Positions 1 through 8,534 of a stretch of DNA of 64,000 nt are shown piece by piece. How positions within the stretch are numbered: position 1 is the first letter of the stretch; every line of letters starts with the position of its first letter. Position numbers and translations under genes: made by a program. Below the pieces are notes generated by a model. That model did no database searches. It saw only the letters and a program-made list of their open reading frames with translations, and was not told where the DNA came from. Origin of the DNA: Chlamydiota bacterium (lineage in GTDB: Bacteria; Auribacterota; Tritonobacteria; UBA1439); assembly GCA_012729785.1 (NCBI GenBank), contig JAAYCL010000015.1:49645-113644 (forward strand), written 5' to 3'.

Positions 1-1
1 G

Positions 2-820
<819 letters not shown>

Positions 821-834
821 CCAGGGGAGACACA

Positions 835-1593
835 ATGCGCAGGCCGATGATCGCCGGCAACTGGAAGATGCACAAGAATCTGAGGGAGTCGATCGAGTTG
901 GTGACCGCCCTGAAGCGGGAGCTGCACTCCGAGAACGACCGGGACGTGGCGGTCTGCCCGCCGTTCACCGCCCTCGCCACCGTCGGGGAGATCCTGCAGG
1001 GGAGCGGCATCCTGCTCGGCGCGCAGGACATCTCGTACGAGCCCGAGGGCGCCTTCACCGGGGAGGTGAGCGGCGTGATGCTCAAAGACGTCGGCTGCCG
1101 GCTCGTCATCATCGGGCACTCGGAGCGGCGGCGGCTCTTCGGCGACACGAACGAGGTCGTGAGGAGGAAGATCGGCGCCGCCCTGCTCGTGGGGCTCACC
1201 CCGATCGTCTGCGTGGGGGAGACGCTCGACAAGAGGGAGCAGGGCGTCACCGACGAGGTCCTCAGGAAGCAGTGCGACGGCTCGTTCGAGAAGCTCGGCG
1301 AACAGGAGTTCAGGCGGTGCATCATCGCCTACGAACCGGTCTGGGCCATCGGGACCGGACGGACCGCCACCCCCGCGCAGGCCTCGGCGGCGCACGCCAC
1401 CATCCGTCTCTGGGCGCGGGAGCGCTACTCCGCGGCGACCGCGGAGGCGCAGCGGATACTCTACGGCGGCAGCGTCACGCCGGACAACATCGAGGCCCTG
1501 ATGGCGACGGAGGAGATCGACGGCGCGCTCGTCGGCAACGCGAGCCTCAAGCCGGAGTCGTTCAGCCGCATCGCGCGGTTCCGCGTACAGTAG
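835..1593 (+). CDS. tpiA: Triosephosphate isomerase
   Basis: Interconverts dihydroxyacetone phosphate and glyceraldehyde 3-phosphate. The 252-residue length is normal. Visible landmarks are the N-terminal GNWKMHKN (catalytic Lys), IGHSERR (catalytic His), the AYEPVWAIGTG stretch with the catalytic Glu, and the phosphate-binding YGGSVTPDN near the end. I chose the ATG at 835 because it puts the protein start right before the conserved GNWKMHKN and has a GGGGAG ribosome site in front. A TTG at 817 in the same frame would add six residues and overlap pgk. The gene is co-transcribed with pgk upstream and probably with secG downstream, the common pgk-tpiA-secG order. Confidence 0.97.
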   Translation: MRRPMIAGNWKMHKNLRESIELVTALKRELHSENDRDVAVCPPFTALATVGEILQGSGILLGAQDISYEPEGAFTGEVSGVMLKDVGCRLVIIGHSERRRLFGDTNEVVRRKIGAALLVGLTPIVCVGETLDKREQGVTDEVLRKQCDGSFEKLGEQEFRRCIIAYEPVWAIGTGRTATPAQASAAHATIRLWARERYSAATAEAQRILYGGSVTPDNIEALMATEEIDGALVGNASLKPESFSRIARFRVQ

Positions 1594-1638
1594 CCTCGCC
1601 GCGGATTCCGCGGCAAGGCGCGACACAAGGAGAGGGGT

Positions 1639-1986
1639 ATGCTGTTCATCATCGTGGCGATCGTGCACGTGACGGCCTGCATCCTTTTGATCGTCGCCGT
1701 CCTGCTCCAGTCGGGGAAGGACGCGGGGCTCTCGGGGGCGTTCGGCCTCGGGGGCGGCGGGCAGACGATATTCGGCGCCCGGGCGGGGGACGTGCTCACG
1801 CGCGCGACCACCGTGCTCGCGGTGACGTTCGTGATCACCTGCCTCGCCTTCACTCGAATCCGCCCCCCCGGGGCGGGGTCGGTGGCGAGCAGCTCCGTCA
1901 CCGCGAAGGTCCCGGCGCCGGCCGCGGAGCCCGTCTCCGCCCCCGTGCCGGCGGAGGCGGAAGGCGCGCCGGGGGAGGCGAGGTAG
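1639..1986 (+). CDS. secG: Preprotein translocase subunit SecG
   Basis: Small membrane subunit of the SecYEG channel. The 115-residue product has two hydrophobic helices (about residues 2-22 and 52-72) joined by a glycine-rich loop containing LLQSGKDAGLSGAFG, the SecG hallmark. The tail after residue 75 is alanine/proline-rich and not conserved. An AGGAGAGGGG site precedes the ATG by a few bases. It follows tpiA by 45 bp, and a strong intrinsic terminator lies 28 bp after its stop, so this is the last gene of the glycolytic transcript. Confidence 0.93.
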   Translation: MLFIIVAIVHVTACILLIVAVLLQSGKDAGLSGAFGLGGGGQTIFGARAGDVLTRATTVLAVTFVITCLAFTRIRPPGAGSVASSSVTAKVPAPAAEPVSAPVPAEAEGAPGEAR

Positions 1987-2013
1987 TTTCGCCCGCTGCG
2001 CGGCTGCACGGAA

Positions 2014-2046
2014 CCGCCGGCCCTCGCGGCCGGCGGATTTTTCTTC
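2014..2046 (+). terminator. Intrinsic terminator after secG
   Basis: A perfect 9-bp GC stem (2014-2022 with 2028-2036, loop CTCGC) is followed directly by ATTTTTTCTTC. This is the clearest plus-strand intrinsic terminator in the first 10 kb and ends the pgk-tpiA-secG unit. Confidence 0.9.
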
Positions 2047-2071
2047 CCGGGCCGCCGCCCCGGGCGCGCGG

Positions 2072-3079
2072 GTGCAACCGATGGGCGAGCTTCTCCTCGA
2101 CCTCAGGGATCTCAGGACCCAGTACCGGACCGACGGCGGGGTCGTCAGGGCCGTGGACGGGGTTTCGCTCTCAATCTGCGCGGGCGAAACCGTCGGCCTC
2201 GTCGGCGAGAGCGCGTGCGGGAAAAGCGCCATGGCCCTCTCGATACTGGGACTCATCGAGCCCGGCGAGGGGTGCGTCGCGGGCGGGGAGGTGCGCTGGC
2301 GCGGAACCGATCTGCGCCGGCTCGGCCCCCGGGGGATGCGGCGCATCCGCGGCCGGGAGATCGCGATGATCTTCCAGGACCCGTTCGCCTCCCTGAACCC
2401 GGTCTTCACGGTCGGCGCGCAGATCGGCGAGGCCGTGCGGCTGCACCGCGGCGCCGGACGGCGCCGGGCGCGGGAGATCGCGCTCGAGGCCCTCGCGCGG
2501 GTCGGCATCCCCGACCCCGGCGCGCGCCTCGAAGAGTACCCGCACCGGCTCTCGGGGGGGATGCAGCAGCGGGTGATGATCGCGATGGCGCTCGCCTGCT
2601 CCCCGAGGATGCTGATCGCCGACGAGCCCACCACCGCCCTCGATGTCACCGTGCAGGCGCAGATCCTCGATCTCCTCTCCGAGGTGCAGAAATCGACCGG
2701 GATGGCGCTCCTGCTCATCACGCACGACCTCGGCGTGGTCTCGGAGATGGCGGACCGGGTCGCGGTGATGTACGCGGGAAGGATCGTCGAGGAGGGGCCC
2801 GCGGCGGCGCTGCTCTCCTCGCCGCGGCACCCGTACACCCGGGCGCTTCTGGATTCCATCCCGCGCCTCGGTGCGCGCCGTCGCCGTCTCAAGGTCATCG
2901 GCGGGAACGTGCCCGACCCGCTCGATTTCCCCCCCGGGTGCCGGTTCCATCCGCGCTGCGGGATGGCGGAGCGGATCTGCCGCGAGCGGGATCCGGCGCT
3001 GCGGGCGGTGGGGGAGGGACGGAGATCCGCCTGCCATTTCGCCGAGCGTATGGGTGGACGAGGCGGGCATTCCCCTTGA
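2072..3079 (+). CDS. Oligopeptide/dipeptide ABC transporter ATP-binding protein, OppD/DppD type
   Basis: ATPase subunit of a peptide or nickel type ABC importer, at the cytoplasmic face of the membrane. Walker A is GESACGKSA (Cys-Gly where the family usually has Gly-Ser-Gly or Gly-Cys-Gly), the signature is LSGGMQQRV, Walker B is MLIADEPTTALD and the switch His is in LLLITHDLG. The last 70 residues form the oligopeptide-transporter C-terminal extension with cysteines in CRFHPRCGMAERIC, typical of OppD/DppD. The start may be GTG 2072 or ATG 2081, and neither has a strong ribosome site. No permease, solute-binding protein or OppF partner is adjacent, so the partners must lie elsewhere. The 335-residue length is normal. 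Confidence 0.9.
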   Translation: MQPMGELLLDLRDLRTQYRTDGGVVRAVDGVSLSICAGETVGLVGESACGKSAMALSILGLIEPGEGCVAGGEVRWRGTDLRRLGPRGMRRIRGREIAMIFQDPFASLNPVFTVGAQIGEAVRLHRGAGRRRAREIALEALARVGIPDPGARLEEYPHRLSGGMQQRVMIAMALACSPRMLIADEPTTALDVTVQAQILDLLSEVQKSTGMALLLITHDLGVVSEMADRVAVMYAGRIVEEGPAAALLSSPRHPYTRALLDSIPRLGARRRRLKVIGGNVPDPLDFPPGCRFHPRCGMAERICRERDPALRAVGEGRRSACHFAERMGGRGGHSP

Positions 3080-3104
3080 CGAGGCGCACGGCGTGGTGCA
3101 AAAT
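3076..3104 (+). promoter_or_regulatory. Candidate sigma-70 promoter for the small basic protein
   Basis: TTGACG (3076-3081), a 17-bp spacer and CAAAAT (3099-3104) overlap the end of the ABC gene and lie about 90 bp before the next start. Assigned by consensus match only. Confidence 0.5.
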
Positions 3105-3192
3105 GACCGATTGTTCGATCGCGCCCGGGGCGTCGAGGCGCGGGACCGTGCGCGGGGAACGGAGTAAACGACGGCAAGAGAAGGAGCGGGGG

Positions 3193-3348
3193 ATGAGCAG
3201 GCACTCGAGCTTCGGCGGCAGCGGCAAGATCAAGGTCAAGAGGAACGTCCTCAAACGATACGAGCGGATCGACCTCCTCAAGGCCAAGGGGAAATGGAAG
3301 GAGGGCGACAAGGCCCTCGGCCTCGCCAAGACAAAGGTCACGGGGTGA
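3193..3348 (+). CDS. Small basic protein of the Chlamydiae/Verrucomicrobia family
   Basis: A 51-residue, strongly basic protein that begins MSRHSSFGGSGKIKVKRNVL and continues with RYERIDLLKAKGKWKEGD and LGLAKTKV. This arrangement (basic start, RNVL..ER, GKWKEG, GL.K.KV) matches the conserved small basic protein family described mainly from Chlamydiae, Verrucomicrobia and other PVC bacteria. The function is not established, and small size with high charge suggests RNA or ribosome association. An AAGGAGCGGGGG ribosome site precedes the ATG, and a rRNA-modifying enzyme gene follows 9 bp later. It is the best protein-level lineage marker in the window. Confidence 0.85.
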   Translation: MSRHSSFGGSGKIKVKRNVLKRYERIDLLKAKGKWKEGDKALGLAKTKVTG

Positions 3349-3357
3349 TCTGAGGGG

Positions 3358-4095
3358 ATGAAGCAGCGCCTGCAGAAACTGCTCGCCGACGCCGGTCTCG
3401 GGTCGCGCAGGGGGTGCGAGGCGCTCATCGTCGAGGGAAGGGTGAGCGTCAACCGCCGCGTGATCACGGAGCTCGGCGCCGCCGCGGACCCGGACCGGGA
3501 CGTCGTCGCCCTGGACGGGGAGCGGATCCGTCCGGCGCCCAAGATGTACCTGATGCTCAACAAGCCGCCCGGCTTCCTCTGCACCAGCAGGGACGAGAAG
3601 GGGCGGCCCACGGTCCACCGGCTCCTGAAGGGGGTGCGCGGCAGGGTCTACACGGTGGGGCGCTTGGACGCGGACGCCGAGGGGCTCCTTCTCCTGACCA
3701 ACGACGGAGACTTCGCGCAGCGGGTCGCGCACCCCGGCGGCACGGTCGGGAAGACCTACCAGGCGGAGATCCGGGGCGCGTTGGATTCGAAGGGGCGCAC
3801 GGGCATCGAGCGGGGTATCGTGCTCGACGGCCGCAGGACGCTCCCCGCCGAGATTCTCCGGGAGGACCCGGTGGACGGAGGGACGAGGGTTTTGCTGCGC
3901 ATCCGCGAGGGGAGAAACCGGCAGGTCAAGCGGATGTTCCTCTCGGTCGGGTGTCCGGTGCGCCGCCTGCGGAGGGTCGCGATCGGCGGGCTGGTGCTCG
4001 GCGACCTCCCGCGGGGGGCGTATCGGCGCCTCGAGCGGAAGGATATCCAGAAGCTGTTCGCCGGGGCCAAACCGCCGCGGGGAGGGGGGAGATGA
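3358..4095 (+). CDS. rRNA pseudouridine synthase, RsuA/RluB/RluE/RluF family
   Basis: Isomerises a specific uridine in rRNA to pseudouridine. The 245-residue protein has an N-terminal S4 RNA-binding domain (LQKLLADAGLGSRRGCEAL, residues 3-50) and a catalytic domain with GRLDADAEGLLLLTNDGDF, whose Asp after Arg-Leu is the catalytic residue. A later IREGRNRQVKRMF segment is also typical. RluB (23S position 2605) is the commonest single-copy member in bacteria, but the subfamily cannot be decided by eye. It starts 9 bp after the small basic protein and its stop overlaps the next ATG, so the three genes are co-transcribed. Confidence 0.93.
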   Translation: MKQRLQKLLADAGLGSRRGCEALIVEGRVSVNRRVITELGAAADPDRDVVALDGERIRPAPKMYLMLNKPPGFLCTSRDEKGRPTVHRLLKGVRGRVYTVGRLDADAEGLLLLTNDGDFAQRVAHPGGTVGKTYQAEIRGALDSKGRTGIERGIVLDGRRTLPAEILREDPVDGGTRVLLRIREGRNRQVKRMFLSVGCPVRRLRRVAIGGLVLGDLPRGAYRRLERKDIQKLFAGAKPPRGGGR

Positions 4096-5396
4096 ACAAC
4101 GCATTCTTGCGGCGCGGGGCGTGCGCCGGCCTTCTCGTCGCGGCCGTCTGGGGCGGGCCGTCGTCCGGCGCGCTGGGCCCTTTCCCCTGCGACGGCGAGA
4201 TCAACACCGACAGCGCCAATCTGCGCGCGGGCCCGAGCCTCAACTACGAGGTGGCGCACCGTCTCGACCGCGGGGCGCCGGTGCTGGTCACCGGGCACAG
4301 GAGGGGGTGGTATCGCGTCGAGTCGCCGGAGGAGGCGATCTTCTACGTCTCCGCGCGCTACCTCTCCGACGGTGCGGTGGTCTGCGGCAGACTCAATGTC
4401 CGCGTCGAGCCGTCTCCCTCCGCGACCGTCGTCTGCCAGCTCGTGCGGGGAGAACAGGTCGAGGAGATCGAGCGGGACGGCGAGTGGGCGGCGATCAAGG
4501 CGCCCGACTGCGCGGAACTGTGGGTCAGCGCCGAACTGATCACCGTGTGCTCCGAAGAGGACGAGGAGGGGGAGGCGTCCGCCGCGCCGGCCGCGTCGCC
4601 GTCCGCACCCGCGGCCGCCCAGACGCCCGCGCCGGCCCCGTCGCCGGCCGCACCCGTGGCCGCCCAGACGCCCGCCCCGGCCCCGTCGCCGTCCGCACCC
4701 GCGGCCGCCCAGACGCCCGCGCCGCTCGCGTCGCCGCCCGCACCCGCGGCCGCCCAGACGCCCGCGCCGGCCGCACCCGCGGCCGCCCAGACACCCGCGC
4801 CGGCCGCATCGCCGTCCGAACTCGCGGTCGCCCGGACGCCCGCGCCGGCCGCGTCGCCGCCCGAACCCGCGGTCGCCCGGACGCCCGCGCCGGCCGCACC
4901 GCCGTCCGAACCCGCGGCCGTCCAGACGCCTGCGCCGGCCGCACCGCCGCCCGCACCCGTAGTCGCCCAGACACCCGCGCCGGCCGCGTCGCCGTCCGCA
5001 CCCGTAGTCGCCCAGACACCCGCGCCGGCCGCACCGCCGCCCGAACCCGCGGCCGCCCGGACACCCGCGCCGGCCGCACCGCCGCCCGCACCCGCGAGCG
5101 AGGAGACGCCCGAGCCGGCCGCCGGGACGGCGAGCACTCGCGTCGCGGCCCGGCCCGAAAATGTTCCGTGCAGGAAGAGGGGAAAGCTTGTCCGGGCGGA
5201 CGCGCGCGGGATGCGCGGTGCGCCGTACTGCCTTGTCGACGGTTTTTTCGTGCGGCGAGTCGTTGCGCTCGTCGATTCAAACACGGTCAATCTCGGACAC
5301 TACGAAGGTGACCGGGTGAAGGTGTGGGGGTACGAGCGTTTCCGGGATCCGGCCGGCGTCCCTGTCGTGGATGTGCGCCGCCTCGAGGTGGAGTAA
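4092..5396 (+). CDS. Exported SH3-domain protein with Pro/Ala tandem-repeat linker
   Basis: A 434-residue protein with an N-terminal signal peptide (about residues 1-27, ending near PSSGALG). Two bacterial SH3-type modules follow (about 30-85 and 95-150; motifs DSANLRAGPSLNYEV and GRLNVRVEPSPSATVV), which usually bind peptidoglycan. Residues 175-335 are about eleven copies of a 15-residue unit built on QTPAPA, and the last 90 residues are a compact domain with cysteines. I infer a periplasmic wall-binding protein with a long rigid spacer. The ATG overlaps the previous stop (ATGA) and has a GGAGGGGGG ribosome site. The function of the C-terminal domain is not recognised. Confidence 0.8.
   Translation: MNNAFLRRGACAGLLVAAVWGGPSSGALGPFPCDGEINTDSANLRAGPSLNYEVAHRLDRGAPVLVTGHRRGWYRVESPEEAIFYVSARYLSDGAVVCGRLNVRVEPSPSATVVCQLVRGEQVEEIERDGEWAAIKAPDCAELWVSAELITVCSEEDEEGEASAAPAASPSAPAAAQTPAPAPSPAAPVAAQTPAPAPSPSAPAAAQTPAPLASPPAPAAAQTPAPAAPAAAQTPAPAASPSELAVARTPAPAASPPEPAVARTPAPAAPPSEPAAVQTPAPAAPPPAPVVAQTPAPAASPSAPVVAQTPAPAAPPPEPAAARTPAPAAPPPAPASEETPEPAAGTASTRVAARPENVPCRKRGKLVRADARGMRGAPYCLVDGFFVRRVVALVDSNTVNLGHYEGDRVKVWGYERFRDPAGVPVVDVRRLEVE
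4614..5096 (+). repeat. 45-bp coding tandem repeat (15-residue Pro/Ala units)
   Basis: About eleven in-frame units of 45 bp (one shortened to 33 bp) encode variants of AAQTPAPAPSPAAPV, AAQTPAPAASPSELA and VARTPAPAAPPSEPA. The period and frame are exact, while the units differ by substitutions. This fits an array that expands by recombination or slippage under selection for a Pro/Ala linker. Confidence 0.9.
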
Positions 5397-5549
5397 GCGC
5401 GGAGGCGGGGTTAAGGCGCACGGGGAACACGATTCGCCGCTCTCCATCACCGCGCCGCGAGCGGATCGCGTGAGCCGCTCGATCCCTCCATCGGCAATCA
5501 GGGCGGTTCCGGCGGGTTCCGGCAACGCGGGGAAAGGGGCGTCGGGGAG

Positions 5550-6872
5550 ATGAAGGCGCGCACCTTTCGGGGGGGCGTGCACCCCTCGGGGCGCAAGGAG
5601 CTGACGGCGGGGCGCCCGATCAGGGTCGCCGCTGTTCCCGCATCAGTGAGGATCCCGCTCCACCAGAACGCCGGGCAGCCGCCGCGTCCGGTCGTGGAAG
5701 CCGGGCAGCGCGTCCGCACCGGCGAGCTGATCGCCGAGGCGTCGGGCCGCGTCTCCGCGTGCCTCCACGCGAGCATCTCGGGAACGGTCAAGTCGATCGG
5801 ACCGGTCCCCGTCCCGTACGGGGGGACGGACACCGCGATCGAGATCCAGGGGGACGGGAACGACGAGCGGGGGTGGGGGCCGGGCGCGCCGGACCCGTTC
5901 GCCCTGACGGGGGAGGAGATCTCGGAGCGGATCCGCCTCGCCGGGATCGTCGGGCTCGGCGGCGCCGAGTTCCCGACGCATGTCAAGCTCCGGCCGCCGC
6001 CGGGGAAGAAGTTCGACTGCCTGATCATCAACGGGGCGGAGTGCGAGCCGTATCTGACCGCCGATCACCGCCTGATGGCGGAGCGTCCGGCCGACGTAAT
6101 CGCGGGGACGCGCCTGCTGATGAAGGCCGCCGGCGTAGCCCGGGCCCGCATAGGCGTCGAGTCGAACAAGCCCGACGCCTTCTCGGCGATCGCCGCGGCG
6201 GCGGCGAGGGACAAAGGCATCGAGGTGATTTCGCTGAAGGTGAAGTACCCGCAGGGCGCGGAGAAGCAGCTGATCGCGGCGCTGCTCGGCCGGGAGGTCC
6301 CGCCCGGCGCCTTGCCCGCCGACGTCGGCACCGTGGTCCAGAACGCGGGGACCGCCGCGGCGGTCGCCGAGGCGGTGCGCGACGGCAAGCCGCTCTACGA
6401 GCGCGTGGTGACCGTCTCGGGGAGCGGGGTGCGGGAGCCGGGGAACTGGCTCGCGCGCGTCGGGACGCCGTTCTCGGATCTCGTCGCGCAGAGCGGAGGC
6501 CTCGTCCCCGGCGCCGCGATGGTCATCATGGGGGGGCCGATGATGGGGACGGCGCAGTGGACGCTCGATGTCCCCGTGGTCAAGGGGACCTCCGGGATCG
6601 TCGTCTTGACGGAGGACGAGACCGCCGCGGGGCACGACGCCCCCTGCATCCGCTGCGGCCGCTGCCTCGCGATATGCCCGATGGGGCTCTCGCCCGCCCT
6701 GCTGCGGCAGGCGGTGGAAAAGGAGCGCTGGGATCTGGCGGGGGAGCTCGGCGCGACGGAGTGCATCGAGTGCGGCGCCTGCGCGTTCGTCTGCGCCTCG
6801 GGACGCGACCAGGTGCAGGGGATCCGGAGGTCCAAGCTCGAGCTTTCGAAGAAGGGGGGGAAGGGTGGCTGA
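5550..6872 (+). CDS. rnfC: Rnf complex subunit RnfC
   Basis: Peripheral NADH-facing subunit of the Rnf ferredoxin:NAD+ oxidoreductase. The 440-residue protein has the N-terminal barrel-like domain (VRIPLHQNAGQPPRPVV), the NADH/FMN-binding core with GLGGAEFPTHVKL, and INGAECEPYLTADHRLM. Two 4Fe-4S motifs lie near the end (CIRCGRCLAICP and CIECGACAFVC). It is the first gene of a six-gene operon. The upstream 150 bp has no clear promoter, only a GGGGAG ribosome site before the ATG. The short form lacks the long Ala/Lys tail seen in proteobacterial RnfC. Confidence 0.95.
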   Translation: MKARTFRGGVHPSGRKELTAGRPIRVAAVPASVRIPLHQNAGQPPRPVVEAGQRVRTGELIAEASGRVSACLHASISGTVKSIGPVPVPYGGTDTAIEIQGDGNDERGWGPGAPDPFALTGEEISERIRLAGIVGLGGAEFPTHVKLRPPPGKKFDCLIINGAECEPYLTADHRLMAERPADVIAGTRLLMKAAGVARARIGVESNKPDAFSAIAAAAARDKGIEVISLKVKYPQGAEKQLIAALLGREVPPGALPADVGTVVQNAGTAAAVAEAVRDGKPLYERVVTVSGSGVREPGNWLARVGTPFSDLVAQSGGLVPGAAMVIMGGPMMGTAQWTLDVPVVKGTSGIVVLTEDETAAGHDAPCIRCGRCLAICPMGLSPALLRQAVEKERWDLAGELGATECIECGACAFVCASGRDQVQGIRRSKLELSKKGGKGG

Positions 6873-7812
6873 CGCGTCCCGGCTTCTGATCCTCTCCTCC
6901 CCGCCGTTCGTGCGCGAGGGGGATTCGGTCGCGAGGGTGATGTGGCGCGTGAATCTGGCCCTGCTCCCCGCCCTGGCGTGGGGGGTCTGGTCGTTCGGGC
7001 CCGACGCCCTGCGCGTCACCGCGGCCTGCGCGGCGGCCTGCGTGCTCACCGAGGCGGCGATCCAGAGGCTGCGCGGGAAGCCGGTGACGGTGGCCGACGG
7101 AAGCGCTGTCGTGACCGGCATCCTGCTCGCCCTCAACCTCCCGCCCGGCATCCCGACCTGGATGACCGTCGTCGGGAGCGTCGTCGCCATCGCCGTCGCG
7201 AAGCAGGCGTTCGGGGGGCTCGGCTTCAATATCTTCAACCCGGCCCTGATCGGGCGGGCGTTTCTGATGGCCTCGTATCCGGCCCCGATGACCTCCTGGC
7301 GCCCCTACGGCGCGTGGGACGCCGTCACGACGGCGACCCCGCTCGGGATCGTCAAGGAGAAGCTCTCGGCCGCGCTCCCCTCGTACGCGGAGATGTTGTT
7401 CGGGAAAACCGGCGGCTGCATCGGCGAGACCTCGACGCTGCTGCTCCTCGCCGGGGCGCTGTACCTGCTCTGGAGAGGCGACATCACCTGGCATGTCCCG
7501 GCATCCTTCCTCGCGTCGCTCGCCCTCGTCAGCCGCCTGAGCGGCCGCGATCCGCTTTTCTCGCTGCTGGCGGGGGGGGCCGTGCTGGGCGCCTGCTTCA
7601 TGGCCACCGACATGGTGACCGTGCCGCTCTCGGGGAAGGGGAGGCTGATCTTCGGCGCGGGGTGCGGCTGCATCGCCGGCATGATACGCGCCTGGGGCGG
7701 CTATCCGGAGGGGGTCTGCTACGCCATCCTCCTCATGAACGCGTTCACGCCGGTGATCGACCGGTACACGCAGCCCCGCCGTTTCGGCGGGAGGCGGAGG
7801 AGCGCGGGATGA
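6865..7812 (+). CDS. rnfD: Rnf complex subunit RnfD
   Basis: Integral membrane subunit with covalently bound FMN, about ten hydrophobic segments in 315 residues. The GTG start at 6865 overlaps the rnfC stop and has a GAAGGGGGG site. Conserved stretches are FGGLGFNIFNPALIGRAFL and, at residues 151-160, WDAVTTATPL. The last Thr of that motif (about residue 158) is the expected flavin attachment site. The usual motif is S/T-G-A-T, so the Gly is replaced by Thr here. Downstream conserved segments GCIGETSTLLLLAGALYL and ATDMVTVPL are intact. Confidence 0.95.
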   Translation: MADASRLLILSSPPFVREGDSVARVMWRVNLALLPALAWGVWSFGPDALRVTAACAAACVLTEAAIQRLRGKPVTVADGSAVVTGILLALNLPPGIPTWMTVVGSVVAIAVAKQAFGGLGFNIFNPALIGRAFLMASYPAPMTSWRPYGAWDAVTTATPLGIVKEKLSAALPSYAEMLFGKTGGCIGETSTLLLLAGALYLLWRGDITWHVPASFLASLALVSRLSGRDPLFSLLAGGAVLGACFMATDMVTVPLSGKGRLIFGAGCGCIAGMIRAWGGYPEGVCYAILLMNAFTPVIDRYTQPRRFGGRRRSAG

Positions 7813-7824
7813 GGGAGGCGGGTC

Positions 7825-7858
7825 GGCGCGGCTGTCGGGGAGTTGTCAGCCCCGCGCC
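7825..7858 (+). other. Stable hairpin between rnfD and rnfG
   Basis: GGCGCGGCTG (7825-7834) can pair with CAGCCCCGCGCC (7847-7858) with a two-base bulge. There is no T-run, so termination is unlikely. An intercistronic processing or mRNA-stability hairpin is a possible role. Confidence 0.4.
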
Positions 7859-7880
7859 AAGGACGCATCGGTGAACTGAC

Positions 7881-8534
7881 ATGGGCGACATCGCGAAGCT
7901 CTGCCTCATCCTGACCGTTGTCTGCGTCCTGAACGGACTGGCGCTCGGCTACGTCTACGACGCGACGAGGGCGGCGATCGATCGGAGCGCGGCCGGGCGG
8001 CTGGCCTCCTCCCTCGCGCTGGTCGTGCCCGGCGCAAAGAGTTTTTCGGAGAAGAAGCAGGCCTCCCTCGCGGGCGGTCGTTCGCTCGACTACTATGAGG
8101 GGTTCGACGCCGAGGGGAAGGCCGTCGGCTACGCCCTCTCCGCGGAGCGGCAGGGGTATCAGAGTCTTCTCAGAATGCTCGTGGGGATCGACGGGGCGGG
8201 GGTCATCCTGGGGATGCGGGTTCTCGAGCAGGCCGAGACCCCCGGGCTGGGGGCGCGCGTGGACGAGGTGGAAACGCGCGAGACGCTCTGGGGCCGTCTT
8301 GCGGCCCTCCTCGGCGCCGGGCGTGCGGCGGGGGGGGAGGCGCCCGGGGAGCCGTGGTTCCAGGCGCAGTACCGGGGGCTCGCGCCGAGCGAACTGAAGC
8401 TCCTCGCCTCCGCGGAGACGGGCGGCGGGATCCACGCCGTCACCGGCGCCACGGTCACGAGCCGCGCGATCACGGATGCGGTCCGGGAGTCGATCGAGCT
8501 CTTCCTCGCGGCGAAGAAGGACGGCGGCCGATGA
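7881..8534 (+). CDS. rnfG: Rnf complex subunit RnfG
   Basis: Membrane-anchored FMN-binding subunit, 217 residues. One N-terminal transmembrane helix (residues 5-25) is followed by an extracytoplasmic FMN-binding domain. GGIHAVTGATVTSRAI carries the flavin attachment Thr at about residue 191 (TGAT). Motif ETPGLGARVDE is also conserved in the family. The ATG follows rnfD by 68 bp, the only sizeable gap in the operon, and its stop overlaps the rnfE ATG. Confidence 0.94.
   Translation: MGDIAKLCLILTVVCVLNGLALGYVYDATRAAIDRSAAGRLASSLALVVPGAKSFSEKKQASLAGGRSLDYYEGFDAEGKAVGYALSAERQGYQSLLRMLVGIDGAGVILGMRVLEQAETPGLGARVDEVETRETLWGRLAALLGAGRAAGGEAPGEPWFQAQYRGLAPSELKLLASAETGGGIHAVTGATVTSRAITDAVRESIELFLAAKKDGGR

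Noticed and set aside
4614..5096. Possible CRISPR or other DNA repeat array
   Set aside because: The units are contiguous, in frame at 45 bp, and have no unique spacers. They code for a Pro/Ala linker.
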